Origin: Daucus carota subsp. sativus
Taxonomy: Eukaryota > Streptophyta > Magnoliopsida > Apiales > Apiaceae
Direction of reading: 5' to 3'
NCBI RefSeq assembly: GCF_001625215.2
Contig: NC_030388.2
Span: 18,536,058-18,600,057, forward strand
DNA: 64,000 nucleotides
The position numbers and the translations under genes are program-made. Shown piece after piece: positions 24,859 through 43,878 of this stretch. The notes beneath the pieces were generated by a model. The model made no database searches. It was given only the letters and a program-made list of their open reading frames with translations, and was not told the origin of the DNA. The stretch's first letter is position 1, and each line of letters opens with the position of its first letter.

Positions 24859-25588
24859 GGGAAAATAGATTTTTTTGCCACCCAACTTATTAATTATTTA
24901 GAAACGTACCACTGAATTATAATTTTTTCCTTTTTTGTCACTAATGTTAGGTTCAGATTTTTTTTATCACTAACGTTAGGTTCGGATTTGATTATTAACA
25001 CTATGTTATTCTTTTTAGCATTATTAAAATATAGTGTTAGTCTGCAAAATTATGGTGATATGATATGTGTCTATATCTTTATACTCCCTCTGCCCCCTTC
25101 ATTTCTTTACGTTATTTTTTGACACATTTTTCCATTCTCATTTAAAGTATAGTTCCATAATGTATTTTTTAAATTTTTTTTCTCTGAATAAAAGTTTGAT
25201 GTTTAAACTTTTATTAAAAAAAGAAATTTTTTCAAATAAAAGTTACGAAACGTTGGATTTTTTTGGTCACTAACATTATATTTGGATTTGATTATTAACA
25301 ATATGTTATTTTTTTAGCATTATAACAATATAGTGGTAGTCTGCAATATTATGGAGTATTACGTATAAAAATATCGACACATATCAGATCATCATTATAT
25401 TGCAGACTATCACTATATTTTAATAATACTAAAATGAATAATATAGTGTTAATAATCAAATCCGAACCTAACGTTAGTGACAAAAAAAATCCGTACCTAA
25501 CATTAGTGACAAAAAAGAAAAAGATTATAGTTCGGTGGTAGGTTTCTAAATAAATAATTAGTTGGATGGTAAAAAAATCTATTTTCCC
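24859..25588. mobile_element. Foldback (Mutator-like) MITE, 730 bp, 9-bp TSD, carrying a Stowaway fragment
   Basis: The ends are GGGAAAATAGATTTTTTTGC and, reversed, the same sequence (…AAAAAAATCTATTTTCCC). Long arms include a GTTAGGTTCGGATTTGATT block, mirrored near 25460-25500. The direct repeat TATTTTAAA flanks it at 24850-24858 and 25589-25597. A piece of a different, Stowaway-like element sits in the loop (25087-25250). The left TSD overlaps the right TSD of the neighbouring element at 24315-24846. Confidence 0.88.
25087..25250. repeat. Stowaway MITE fragment nested in the foldback element
   Basis: CTCCCTCTGCC at the left is a Stowaway terminus. The following blocks AAAGTATAGTTCCATAAT, AATAAAAGTTTGATGTTTAA and ACTTTTATTAAAAAAA match the complete Stowaway element at 43652-43876. 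The right terminus is missing or too decayed to see. Confidence 0.7.
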
Positions 25589-25751
25589 TATTTTAAACTT
25601 CACATAAAATTAAAATCACTTTTAACAGATAGATAATTATGAATTTATTAAAAATGAAATTAAAAACGTCTATTTAATTTTGTTAAATAATTTTTTTTCA
25701 TCACACGACTTTGGAATAGCAGTTGGGAGAACATAAAACATAAATTTTGCT

Positions 25752-26514
25752 AGGGCTGTTTAACGAACCGAGCTGTTCGCGAACAAGCTCGAGCTCGGCT
25801 CGTTAAGAGCTCGTTCGGCTCGGCTCGTTAAGTTAACGAGCTCGAGCTCGAACACAAAAAATTGTTCGTTAAGTAAACGAGCTCGAGCCGAGCTTTTAGT
25901 ATGTTCGGCTCGAGCTCGGCTCGAGCTCGGCTCGAGCTCGTTCGGCTCGAGTTCGGCTCGTTAAAGCTCGAAAAAATGTAATATTTTCGGGTTTTTTTTA
26001 TAATTTATATATGTTATTGGACTCAGAATTCAACATAATATATATATATTTTAGTGATGTAAACAAAATTTTAGGAAATAATAATTTTATTTGGTTTTTA
26101 ACAGGCAAGTAGAAGTTTGACTAGTACCGCTAACTAGTTTTTAATCCTAATTTAGTGTTTCAATATTTTAAAAAATATTTTTTACCGATCCAACTGTATG
26201 GATGTTAACATATATACATTTTAGTGATATAAACAAAGTTTCAAAAAAAATGAAATTATTAGGTTAGCTATTTTAAGAGTCAACTAGCGGTTTGTCCTTA
26301 TTTTTTTTCTGGCTCGGCTCGACTCGACTCGACTCGGCTCGACTCGTATTTGTTCGCGAACAAGCTCGTGTTCGGCTCGTTAGTTAACGAGCCGAGCTTG
26401 AACACAATTTTTGTTCGATTAAAAAGCTCGGCTCGGCTCGGCTCGTCAGAAAAAAAATTAAAGCTCGGCTCGGTTCGGTCAAAACTCGGCTCGGCTCGGT
26501 TCGTGAACAGCTCT
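25752..26514. mobile_element. GCTCGG-rich palindromic MITE, 763 bp, 10-bp TSD
   Basis: The ends AGGGCTGTTTAACGAACCG and CGGTTCGTGAACAGCTCT are inverted repeats of about 20 bp. Both flanks carry AAATTTTGCT (25742-25751 and 26515-26524). Just inside each end lie many copies of GAGCTCGAGC/GCTCGGCTCG words that are self-complementary and also pair between the arms, separated by AT-rich DNA. The TSD length suggests the Mutator superfamily. There is no transposase. Confidence 0.86.
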
Positions 26515-26888
26515 AAATTTTGCTAAACAAACTTGAACTCCAAGATCAAAGAGAGAAACCCAAATAGTAAACTTTCAATTCACTTAAAATCTGACCTCTT
26601 CTCTTATAAAAATAATAAAAAGAAAATCTGGCCTCTTAACAAAACACGAAAGCAATGCTGCATCAAACTTATAAAAACCAAACCCACAACCACCATTAAC
26701 GGTTGGTTCCAATAACTCCAAACATATACATACACGCTCTTGTATGTATACATTCACATAGAGTACACAATATAATTTCACATCTCTTTCCAAGTAGGAA
26801 GGAGTGTTAGCAATTCTCGAAGCAAACGATCTCACATCATCCTCCTCCTTGCTTCAGATCTCTCCTTTCTTCTATTTAATCACAAACA

Positions 26889-26986
26889 GGGAGAGAGAGA
26901 GATATAGAGAGAGACAGCGAGCGAGAGAGAGTAAGAGAGAGAGAGGAGACAGAGAGAGAGAGGGAGAGAGAGACAGCGAGAGAGTA
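26889..26986. repeat. GA microsatellite in the RWA gene leader
   Basis: Nearly pure GAGAGA interrupted by GACAGCGAG and GAGTAAG. It lies about 180-280 bp upstream of the RWA start codon, probably in the promoter or 5' UTR; GA/CT repeats are common there in plants. Confidence 0.85.
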
Positions 26987-27165
26987 GATGCGATTTCTGT
27001 TTAGGTGTATATACGTGCATATATACATACAGATACTACAGGAATCTCATTAAGGTACACTCTGTTCTACTTTTATACGTATTAGTATGAGTTTAATTGA
27101 TGAAATGTGACCTAATTTAGCTGAATTGATTTGTTATGGTTAGCGTTCGCAGTTTCGTAGCAGAA

Positions 27166-34453
<7,288 letters not shown>

Positions 34454-35810
34454 ACCTGTAAGTCTCTTTGTCCTCTTCAACAACTTTAGCATAATAAACA
34501 CATGCACTGGCACACTGAGACAGAGTCAAGACAAGAACATGCCTGTCCACATGCTTTTCCATATATAACACTATTACGGATCTCTGGTTCACTGTTATAT
34601 ATACAATTTTTACATCTGTGGCAGATCAACAGGCATTAGTTGTAAAAGAAGATATCTCATGGACATACAAATGGAATACAAATATACCCAAATTGATCCA
34701 GATTTTGGTTGTCTTGTTGTACTGACATGAATACATTGAGGAAAATCCTCACCCAGGGGGGGTGCTAGTCTTACAAATATATGTGCAGTTTATCCAGTTG
34801 ATTTTGGCAGAGGGAAGATTCTAGGAGCAAACTTAGTCTTCCAACAGTATACACAATTTTTGTTATGAACCTGGATTCTGCACATCATATTTTTTTTTTT
34901 ACTTTAATGTACTCCTCAATATTTTCTTTCAATGTCAATCATTGATTTAAAAAAAACTGCAAACTTGTTTACAAGAAATGCTAGTCTTGTTCATAGAGAT
35001 GTCATTTGTGAATTTGCGATCTTCCCAATAGAAGCATTACATTCTTTTCTCTCTCTCTTTTTTTTTAATCTGGGAGTTGGATCACTGACTACAGTTGTTT
35101 TATTCTGCACAAAAATTGTGTTTTGTGACCGTATAGCTTACTGTTTCCAGTTACAGGATACTCGTGTGTTTCCAGTTAACAGGAAGTATAGAATAGAGCT
35201 GTCAACTGTAAGATCATTACCGCGAATGCCTAAATCCCTATATCATGTGGTGCAGTAAACTTTCTGAGAATTACTAGTAGTTTCGAAAAATGGATTTTCA
35301 GTATTTACTTGAACCTGTCAACTTCAACACCAAAAACAGGTAGCCTCGTATCAACAACAAAAATGAAACATGTTCTAGTGTATGCTATAGGGCAAAGGCC
35401 CATGTCAGAAATTTTTTATACAAGTCAATGACTAGAGGTGATCGGTTCATAAAAAACATTTTTTTATTAGTTCAATTATCAGTACAAATTACAGATTAAA
35501 CACAATTCACGCTCAAGTAACCAATTATTGTGTGTAGTTGAAGGAAAATACATGCATTTGAGAAGGTTCTTAAATTTATTTTCAAAATTTAGGTTTTCCA
35601 CAGCCAAGTAACCAACTATGTCCAATAATAAAATGGACATGTGTGAACAATATCCTTTTTTAGGATAAGAGTCCATTTCTTTAGAATAAATATGCGGCTC
35701 AATTTAATTTTGACTTAAAATCAAAAAATGTCCCTTTCTTAATATAATAAAGCCGAAATTATGTCAAAGTTAAAAAATTATGTTATTTTCTTTGGGTCTG
35801 CCGATTGTTC
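34454..35810. other. RWA 3' region and intergenic DNA
   Basis: The first few hundred bases are probably the RWA 3' UTR. The rest is AT-rich without a recognisable gene or terminal repeats. Confidence 0.5.
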
Positions 35811-35813
35811 TAA

Positions 35814-36093
35814 GGGCATCTCCAACCATCACTCTAAATTTCATATTTCTTCCCTTTTAACTTTATAAATAGAGTAATCCATCTCCAATCATCCATTACT
35901 TTATCTTTATATATAAAATCATGCATTGATGCACTATCCTACTCTATATATGAAGTTGAATTTGAAGATAAAGCACAAATTGCTTTATTTATAAAATGAA
36001 GTAATGATTGGAGATAGAATAAAGATATAAAGTGAAAAAAGTGAAAATAAAGATGAAGATGTTTTATTTATAAAATTATGATTGGAGATGGTC
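35814..36093. mobile_element. Tourist-like MITE, 280 bp, TAA target duplication
   Basis: The ends GGGCATCTCCAACCAT and ATGATTGGAGATGGTC are inverted repeats. TAA is present at 35811-35813 and 36094-36096. Inner blocks also pair (CCATCTCCAATCATCCATTAC with GTAATGATTGGAGAT). Ends of the type GGCATCTCCAA are common in plant MITEs. Confidence 0.82.
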
Positions 36094-36382
36094 TAAGAAC
36101 CACACAAGTATAAAACCCCGCAATTGAACCTCTCAATCTTGTACACATAAATCCATCTAGGATGAAGTTAAAACCATATTAAAACAAGCATCTTGCAGAT
36201 AGATAGATGTGATTCTGTCAACATACCAGATAACAAGTCGAAAATATCAAACAAAAACCTGGAAAGTATAAAACAGAGACCAACAGCAAACAAGCTTGTC
36301 ATGAAACATGTTGAAGCTAAGATTGTTTTTGCAAAAGAGTGCATAACCATCTGAATGGTGTGCAACGACAATGAGGATGGCA

Positions 36383-39300
36383 TCACATTACACAACGGTA
36401 AGTGACAAATGGACCAGTTGATGAAGGACCTTCATAAGTGACCTTCAGAATCTGGCCCTTCTCCAATCCGTAGTACTTCACGATTGCATCAGTCTCCAAT
36501 ATACGGGGCATCTACAATGTAAGTAGGAAAAAGCAACAGATATCAGAAAGAGAAAACATGAATCGTAATTTATAGCATAAATGTTGCTACTCGACGAATA
36601 TACTGCTTGACCCTAGATCTGTGCAGTAGAAGCATGACATAAAGACAAATGTTTCAAATATCTTCTATTTGAGTTCAGCATAAGTTATTAAAAATATAAC
36701 CTGGCTCGGTTTCACATCAAGCTTCTTCAGAAGGTCCTGCTGCTCCTGAGGAGTAAGTATTTCATGCTTTGGCAACAACAAATGCTTTGTGATGTTAACC
36801 AGCAAATCAGTAATCTGAATATATAAAAAAGAGGACTTTTAGATTGTTGCAATATATCAAATTATCTAAAATTAAGATGCAGTACTGTTCAAATCCGGAC
36901 CCTGTGTCAGCTTATTAACTCTGAAAGTTTACACTTCACAACTCATAACCATAGGTTACAACACACCTGAAAAGACACTGGGACAACTTTAAAGGCTTTC
37001 ATAAGGTAATTTCCGTTTCCAGCTTTGAGATCCTAAGCTTTCGAAGCTAATACCAGTGGTGTACACGTGCAGGTCGGGTTGGGTTGGACGGATTGAGAGC
37101 ATTTTAGCATCCCAGCCCAATTAAATCGGTTTGAAAATTTTCAACCCAACCCGTTAAAAATAAATTCTTGACCCAGCCCTATTTATTGTAGGTCGGTTTG
37201 GATTGGGTTGGTCAGTTTCGTCAACCCGTGTACACCCCTAGCTAATACTAAGTAAGGATTAACTGCATTCATTTCAGAAAATCACTATGATTATTAAATA
37301 AACTCGCAATCAGCAAATTTAACTTGATAGATGTCAACCATATTTCATGATAAGAGCATATACACAAAATAAGGTAGAGTTACATCCACTTTGTGCTAAT
37401 ACCAAATCCCTGGGTAAACACTACCTGTAGTTGCAAATAGACACAAGGGTACATGGAGCATTTGAAGAATAATGTTGCTGTCAACATTTGAGTTAAAACT
37501 GCTTATCATACTCCAGTCATACATGTATGAACACTTAAGCAGCATGTTTCTCCGATTAGTTAAATACTTAAATTGATTCGAGATATATGCATATACACTA
37601 TGTTTAGGGTACTAAAACTGAAAAGATGACAATTCATACATGTATGAACACTTAAGCAGCATGCCAGAGAACTAGAACATATCTTTTGAAAATAATATGC
37701 ATGCCAAAAAATATATTTGAGAGGCTATAACTAGATTGTAGAGCAAACTTACAAAAAAGAACAAAATAATATAAAATTAATAACAACTCAAGTTGCAGAA
37801 AACATAAACAATATATCGAACAACAATGTAAGAACCGACAACATTAAACTCACAAGAAAAGTCTCAATCTGGAAGGATGATTCCGCAGCTAGCTTCCGAG
37901 CATGAGAGTTCATTTTGTTTTGCAAAACTAATATTATCCGGGGCCGAGAACCATCATGACTAAACTGGAGCAGAAGTGTGCTCATTGCTTGCTTTCTGAT
38001 TTCATCTGTCCCACAGAAAACAACCAGAACCTAGACAGAGGAATAAAGGTAAGGGAAGCTTGGACAGTAAGCATTACAGATTTTCCCCTATTTTATTAAT
38101 AACAGGGTAAACTATCACACTAAATGAAATACAAATGTGAGCACCACGAGAGGTTTTATCAGTTCTACGCCTATCTGCAGAGTGTCAATTTTACAGGTGA
38201 ATTTCAAGGCAGAGAAAGCTTCCAGAATTTCTTCATCTATTAATATATTAAAACCAATGTCACAATGATATTGTAATAAAAAAGGCACCAAAAAGTATTG
38301 AAAAGAATAAAAATCAACTGACATCTTTCAACTGAAATCATACATAGATAAGTATGCACATATTCTCCCAACACCTTGTGTTGTTTGGTTGAGATAAATG
38401 AAAACCGAGGGAATGAAATTAAAACTCGAGCTATAATATAGTTAAATGTTTAAAATATCATTTCATCCACCATAATGTTCCTATAACCTTTACCTTTACC
38501 TAGAGCCCAAATTCGCTACTTTGTAAAGGAATGCTTCATTCCTTACCATCCCATTTTCTATCCAAATTTAATTCATAGAAAATTTGCATCCACTCATTTG
38601 ATTTTCACTCATTCCATTTCATTCTATCCATTCATCCCAACCAAACGCAACATTAAACTTTTAACAGAAATAGTGATTTAACACAAGATAGAACTATTTT
38701 GACCCAATCGCATATTTTTATATCGAACCCCAACTCTCAGGTAACAAGGATTGTGTAATTTTACCTATCCCAAATTTTGTTCCCAAATTTTTTTCCCAAA
38801 TGACCTTATAAATAGATGGTTGATTTTAATTGGATGGATTACGTGCAAAAGACCGTCTCATTATTACTAGTGTAAGTGAAACCAATCATAAATTACCGAC
38901 TAGATTTGGGATAAACAAGGTAGAGTTTTTTTAAAACAAGAACAGAGGTCAAGAAAACCAAACAAATTTCTCCCATGATCCAGCTGGTTGTCTGGCTTTA
39001 AAGTCATTTTTGAGTTTAAGTTACATAAAATTTTGTTTGTTACATATATAAACTGACTTGAAGTTGTAAAAAACGTATACTTCTCCGTTTGCTGCAAGTC
39101 ATAAGTTACGAGTATTTGTTTTAACTTTATCTGGGCTCAAATCACAAACATAACACTTGAATAGCTTCACAACAACAACAAAATGTTTTCTCCTGAAACT
39201 CAACTATATCAATATTAACAACCCATGAATGTACAAAACTAACACACAGAAACCCTAATAAGTACTACTATCCTTGTGTTTAGAAACAACTCCTCCTAAA

Positions 39301-39660
39301 CAAAAACAAAAACACAAAAATAATAAACACCAAAAACCCACATACATAACTGTAAAAAAAGTGTGTGTGTGTTTATACCTTTTGAGAAGGGCTGGAGACG
39401 CGAGAAGCAGAGAAGCGCAGCCGATCAAGCAAGTTCTGGGACAAGGACTCACCAAACTTAGTACGAAACTCAGCGAGTGACATCTCAATCTCACCATCGT
39501 CAACGCCATAGCCTCTGTCCCTAAGCATTTCAAGAACTGTACGGCGAGCTAGATACAAACGGTGTGTCTCTGCAGTCCCTGTATCTATATATTTGGCTAC
39601 GCAGTGCTTCAGCTCTGATTCTGGTACCTCAACGACGTAGCCTAACCCTGCCCTAGCCAT
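36383..39660 (-). CDS. NRPE5: RNA polymerase subunit 5, Pol V-type (NRPE5-like), 4 exons
   Basis: Minus-strand exons 39660-39379, 38030-37854, 36814-36701 and 36511-36383 give 233 residues. The N-terminal jaw domain holds ETHRLYLARRTVLEMLRDRGY (residues about 31-51), the central part VLVVFCGT and IILVLQNKMNSHARK, and the C-terminal assembly domain ITDLLVNITKHLLLPKHEIL and DAIVKYYGLEKGQILKVTYE, ending VTYRCVM. This is the RPB5 family. The extended N-terminus, LYLARRT and ITDLLVNITKH resemble the Pol V-specific subunit NRPE5 more than the shared NRPB5 (about 205 residues, ELLVNIKEH). Pol V makes scaffold transcripts for RNA-directed DNA methylation in the nucleus. The family call is certain; the Pol V assignment is likely. 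All introns are GT-AG. Introns 1 and 2 carry MITEs. Confidence 0.9.
37054..37239. mobile_element. Short MITE in NRPE5-like intron 2, 186 bp, 9-bp TSD
   Basis: The ends CAGTGGTGTACACG and CGTGTACACCCCT are inverted repeats. AGCTAATAC flanks both sides (37045-37053 and 37240-37248). The interior is rich in GGTTGGGTT/AACCCAACC words. The 9-bp duplication suggests a Mutator-like origin. Confidence 0.78.
38377..38652. mobile_element. Tourist-like MITE in NRPE5-like intron 1, diverged copy
   Basis: The left end TGTTGTTTGGTTGAG and the right end CCCAACCAAACGCAACA form imperfect inverted repeats related to the element at 27903-28172. The inner CATTCCATTTCATTC block is also shared. A clean target duplication was not found, so boundaries are approximate. 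Confidence 0.65.
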
Positions 39661-39814
39661 CTCTCCCGCTCTCTCAGATAGTAATTATCTCTCTCCTCTC
39701 TCCCTCTCTCCCTCTCTCTCAGTAATAATCTCTCTACCTCTCTCTCTCAGTAATTATCTCTCTCCCTCTCTCCCTCCCTCCCTCCCTCTCTCTCAGTAAT
39801 TATCTCTCTCTGTG
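39661..39814. repeat. CT-rich minisatellite in the NRPE5-like leader
   Basis: A pyrimidine-rich run with the phrase CAGTAATTATCTCTCTCCC repeated about three to four times immediately upstream of the start codon (minus-strand gene). It is probably transcribed as GA-rich 5' UTR. Confidence 0.8.
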
Positions 39815-41104
39815 TTTATGTTTGTATTTATGTGTGTGAGGGGAGAAAAGGAAAGAGAAGATGAAACGTGCGAGGAGATCACTACAGTTATTTGCCGTTA
39901 TTGGTACTATGTAGTACTGTCTTTTTTGTTTGTTTCTGTTCCCACGCGCTTCACCATGTAGGTGGTGTACGCGCGCTACCTTCTTATGGGAATTGACAGT
40001 TGTCATGGAGATTTCGTGCTTCATTTGTTTTACTTGGAACAAATTTGGGAGCTGTAACTTTTTTACCTTTTAGAACTGATCTCCGACGGATTGTTTGGTA
40101 AATTGAATATGGAGATATTAATGTATGAAGAGTTTACTATCTGTCATTAATCGTAATCTTTCGGGTTTGGTATGAAAATTAGATTGAATGCTCATATTAT
40201 TTGATTCGTTTGGGTAAATTATCGTTTAAAACGAAGAATTATAATATTGATGATAAATCATGGGAATTGATAAATAAGCTCCTAACTTTACTATTTAAGC
40301 TTCAGTTCAATTTTTTCATTTATCCAAATCACATTATCACGACTAATATGGATGAAACATGTGGAGAAGACATGGGTAAATATGGTATATATTTTGGATT
40401 TGGAGTTTAAATAGTAAAATGTGGAGCTTATTTATCAATTACCTAAATAATTTAAATTTACAAGTTAAGAAGTATTTAGATAATTAGTAAGTTAGTAGAG
40501 TGTTTGGTACTTTAATCTTATACGTCCAAGACACGTGATAATAAAATAAGTTAAAACTATTAATATCCATTCTTTTGTGAAAATAAAATTGTCCCAGATT
40601 ATTACTTTTAATGAAAAGATGATACAAAGCACACGTGAAAAAGAATTGTGTTTAGATACGCTACAACAATTTTGCGCATTTGCGATGGGCAAACTCATGA
40701 CAGAAAATGCGGAAAATGCGGAGGCGTTTAATTCGATAAAAATCTAAACGTTGTATGAAATATCATAAACATATGACAAACATAAAGCTATCCTCCTTCC
40801 AAATGATCTATCAAATAAAAATTGATATAATATGTTGTAAGTTAGCCGTTGTAAAATAATTTTTTAAAAAATATGTTTACGTCATAAGTTAAGTGTCGCA
40901 AGTTTAATATATGCAAATTATTTACTGTGCATAAAAAAGTATAGGCATCATTTTTGAAATTCGATTTAAACTAAATTCAACGAGTTATAAATTATAAAGT
41001 GTAGGCACCATTTTAGAAACAATGCAACAACTTTGATCACCAATTTATAAATATGAAATTATAATCACCATCTAAAAACTAGGTGCGGACTATGACCACC
41101 GCGT
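39815..41104. other. Intergenic DNA; no gene
   Basis: The left part should contain the NRPE5-like promoter, but I cannot place a TATA box with confidence. The rest is AT-rich with no convincing open frame or repeat ends. Confidence 0.45.
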
Positions 41105-41930
41105 CTTCCTCCAAAGTATAACTTGATACAAACAGCACCAGACAAGTGTCCGAATCCATTATTCTCAGGGTTCCTCGATTCATATAGAAATCCAGGGTTG
41201 ATATGGTATAACCCGGGTTGGCCAAGCCCGGGTCCACACAAGGATCCCGATCCCCGGAAAGCTATCAGCTACAGCAGACGACCGCTCAGCCCTACCATGG
41301 TACACCTCCCGAGTGGGACCCCGACCCGGGTCCCGTCCAAATATACCCCTTAACTAGGGTCCACACGAAGTCAAACTGACAACTGCACAACTACAGACTG
41401 ACATAACGAAGACAAAACATAACGATCAACTACTGGCAATAGAGACAAGCAAAGGAACATTCAAAAAGACTATTCTCACGCTGACACCTGGACACGTGTA
41501 GGGGATCGAACTACACGTGTAGGACCAGGATCCAGGTACGCGCCCTTAAACCCTAATCCTTGGCCTATAAATAGACCAAGGATCAAGAGGCTTAAGGGTT
41601 ACATTCTCTCTACACTCATATTTTGCACACACTTAAGCACTCAACAAACACACAAACACAAAGCCACCAACCACCAGCAACCACCGTAGACCACCCTTCC
41701 ACACACATAGATAACACATTTTCTAGTCTTAATCCTTCCAAAACCTACGCTTATTCTCACGTCGGAGGCGCCGCGGGGCCAAAACCCCCCTCCGGTGTTG
41801 TTTTGTAGGCGCCCTTCTAGCAGCTACACTGCAGAACCACCATCCACGGCGGAGGAAGGTCTAGACCGGGATCTGGCGTTATCAAGGGTCACACCATTGA
41901 TGATCAAGCATAGCTTATTACTTCTATCAA
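41105..41930 (+). mobile_element. LTR-like fragment (retrotransposon), bounds approximate
   Basis: This stretch is GC-rich against its AT-rich surroundings and reads like a promoter-bearing LTR. It has CCGGG-rich segments, a TATA box TATAAATA (41566-41573), a CACGTGTAG pair at 41493 and 41514, and a downstream leader with CGGAGGCGCCGCGGGGCC and a GTAGGCGCCC stretch, typical of plant Ty3/Gypsy LTRs. I found no second LTR, primer-binding site or coding region in the window and could not define a target duplication, so a solo LTR or fragment is most likely. Confidence 0.5.
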
Positions 41931-42610
41931 CCTCAAGCTGAGCTACAAGAGTGGAAATTAAGGAGATAGAATTACACACTATAACAACTTCTCTCTCGTA
42001 AAATATGTGAAGATACTTTGCATGTTGTCATGTTGAGAGTGGAAGAGTACTAGTTAAGAAAGCACCTTCCCATCTTAAAAGTAATTATATATATATAAAT
42101 ATGAAATTGTACACCAAGAAACTAAAGTAATGCCTATATCGAGATTGTGGAGAATTAAATACAAGATTAAGTAGTGTTTCTTCATAGCACTTCACTCTGC
42201 AGTCTGCACAAGGTTATATCCCTGGTTTTTGGAATTTATTTTTTATTTCAAATTACGTACCCAACATCAAAGTGACTACTGTTTTGAGACGGAAGGGATG
42301 GATTCTAGCTCTTTCAGGAAGAATTTACGCGCAAAAAGAAGAAGCTGCTGAAAATTACTTCATAGTTGTTGATATTACACCCCATGAGGGACATATATAT
42401 TTTAAAAAACTATACTAGCAGAACTCATTAATCTAATAAGAAATTTAGAATAGTCACAACATGTGTTAAGCGCGCATTACTCAATGAATTGATAGATAAA
42501 TTCTTTTGACTGGCACCTGTTTCAACTATTCTCTATGCTACATAATACTAAAGTACCAGATCTTCAGTTCTGGATCATCTTTAGCCATCTATCTTTCCGA
42601 ATCGACTATA
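41931..42610. other. Upstream region of the phytocyanin gene
   Basis: AT-rich DNA with no coding region recognised. It should include the phytocyanin promoter; no distinctive motif was picked out. Confidence 0.4.
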
Positions 42611-43404
42611 ATGGCAAGCTCTGCTGCTAGACTTGCGGTCTTTTTCTTAATACTACTAGCTGATGCTGTCGTCCCGAGTTTGGGCTCAAGCTATGTTGTT
42701 GGAGATGTATCAGGTTGGGCACTGAATGTTGATTATAGTTTATGGACCTATGGCAAAACCTTCAATGTTGGAGACAACCTTGGTAAGTACATTCACTAAT
42801 TAGTTCCTGTCGTCTCTGCTTACAAGTAAAAGGTGTGCTCATACGATTACTTTAGACAATTATTCCAATTATAAATCAAGATTTGAAACTATAAGGGCTA
42901 ATTGGATATTTCTAATCTCCATTTTAAGAAAGTACTCTTTGAATCATCGTATTTCACACATCGTCATAATACTCAAAATATGACTTGTCAATATGGGACT
43001 TGTACCCATATTTTCCAACAGTATGCTTAGACGTATAAAGTTAATTTGTTTATTCAATTACTTTATACAGTTATTCCAATTACAAATCAAGATTTGTAAC
43101 TAAAAGAGCTAATTGGAATTTTCTAATCTTCATAATATTACATTAATTTTTTTTTTCTTTTTGTATTCTGATCGTCGTAGTCTTCTACTATGGAAGCGGC
43201 CATACTGTAGATAGAGTGAATGCACGAGATTACAGCTCCTGCTCAGTTGAAAATCCGATCACTACATCTGACACGGGATCAACAACCATCACTCTGGATT
43301 CTCCGGGCTATTATTACTTCATCTGTGGTGCAATTGGTCATTGCAGTAGCGGGATGAAGCTCGCTGTTGCTGTTGCAGCTAGCACAGTTAGTGTCTCTAT
43401 CTAA
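42611..43404 (+). CDS. Phytocyanin (blue copper protein), 2 exons
   Basis: Exons 42611-42782 and 43181-43404 give 131 residues. The N-terminus is a signal peptide ([20 protein letters not shown], cleavage near residue 25). The mature part starts [14 protein letters not shown], the usual plastocyanin-like opening with W-L-Y spacing. All copper ligands of the plantacyanin type are visible: His65 (SGHTV), Cys106 (FICG), His111 and Met116 (GHCSSGMK). Cys78 and Cys112 would form the conserved disulfide. It should be a secreted type I copper electron carrier; physiological partners of this family are mostly unknown. The single intron lies at the usual phytocyanin position. There is no long proline-rich tail and no clear GPI signal. 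An in-frame ATG further upstream (42506) would add 35 residues before the signal peptide and is unlikely to be used. Confidence 0.92.
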
Positions 43405-43651
43405 TTCATCACGAAATGTCTATGATTTATCCAATGGAAGCTTTCTAAAGTTCTGTAGTGTGGCCAGGAAAGATGCAGTGCTTTATTCCCCCTTTCCAGT
43501 TATTTGAACTTCATTACATTTTCAAGGATTTATGTGATTCATCATATATAATTTGATCTCTACTCAGGAATTCGCAACCCTGAACTTCATAACTCAGATA
43601 ATATGCATCATTTGACAACAATTTAGTCCAAGTATAGCGGTAATACAGTTA

Positions 43652-43876
43652 CTCCCTCCGTCTCGGCAGTTCTTTACATTACTTTTTGGTACACATTTTG
43701 AGACTTCTATAAAGTATAGTTCTATAATATTTTTAAAATTTTTTCCCCTCAATAAAAGTTTGACGTTTAAACTTTTATTAAAAAAAATAATTTAAAAATT
43801 GTTACGAAGTTATACATTTTAGAAGCCTCAAAATGCCTACAAATTATAGTGAACGTAAACAACCTTGGGACGGGAG
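43652..43876. mobile_element. Stowaway-type MITE, 225 bp, TA target duplication
   Basis: The ends are CTCCCTCCGTCTCGG and CCTTGGGACGGGAG. TA occurs at 43650-43651 and 43877-43878. The interior shares AAAGTATAGTTCTATAAT and AAAAGTTTGACGTTTAAAC with the fragment at 25087-25250. It lies about 250 bp downstream of the phytocyanin stop codon. Confidence 0.9.
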
Positions 43877-43878
43877 TA

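Noticed and set aside
42506..42610. Upstream in-frame start extending the phytocyanin
   Set aside because: The signal peptide begins at the ATG at 42611; the extension would bury it and is not typical of the family.
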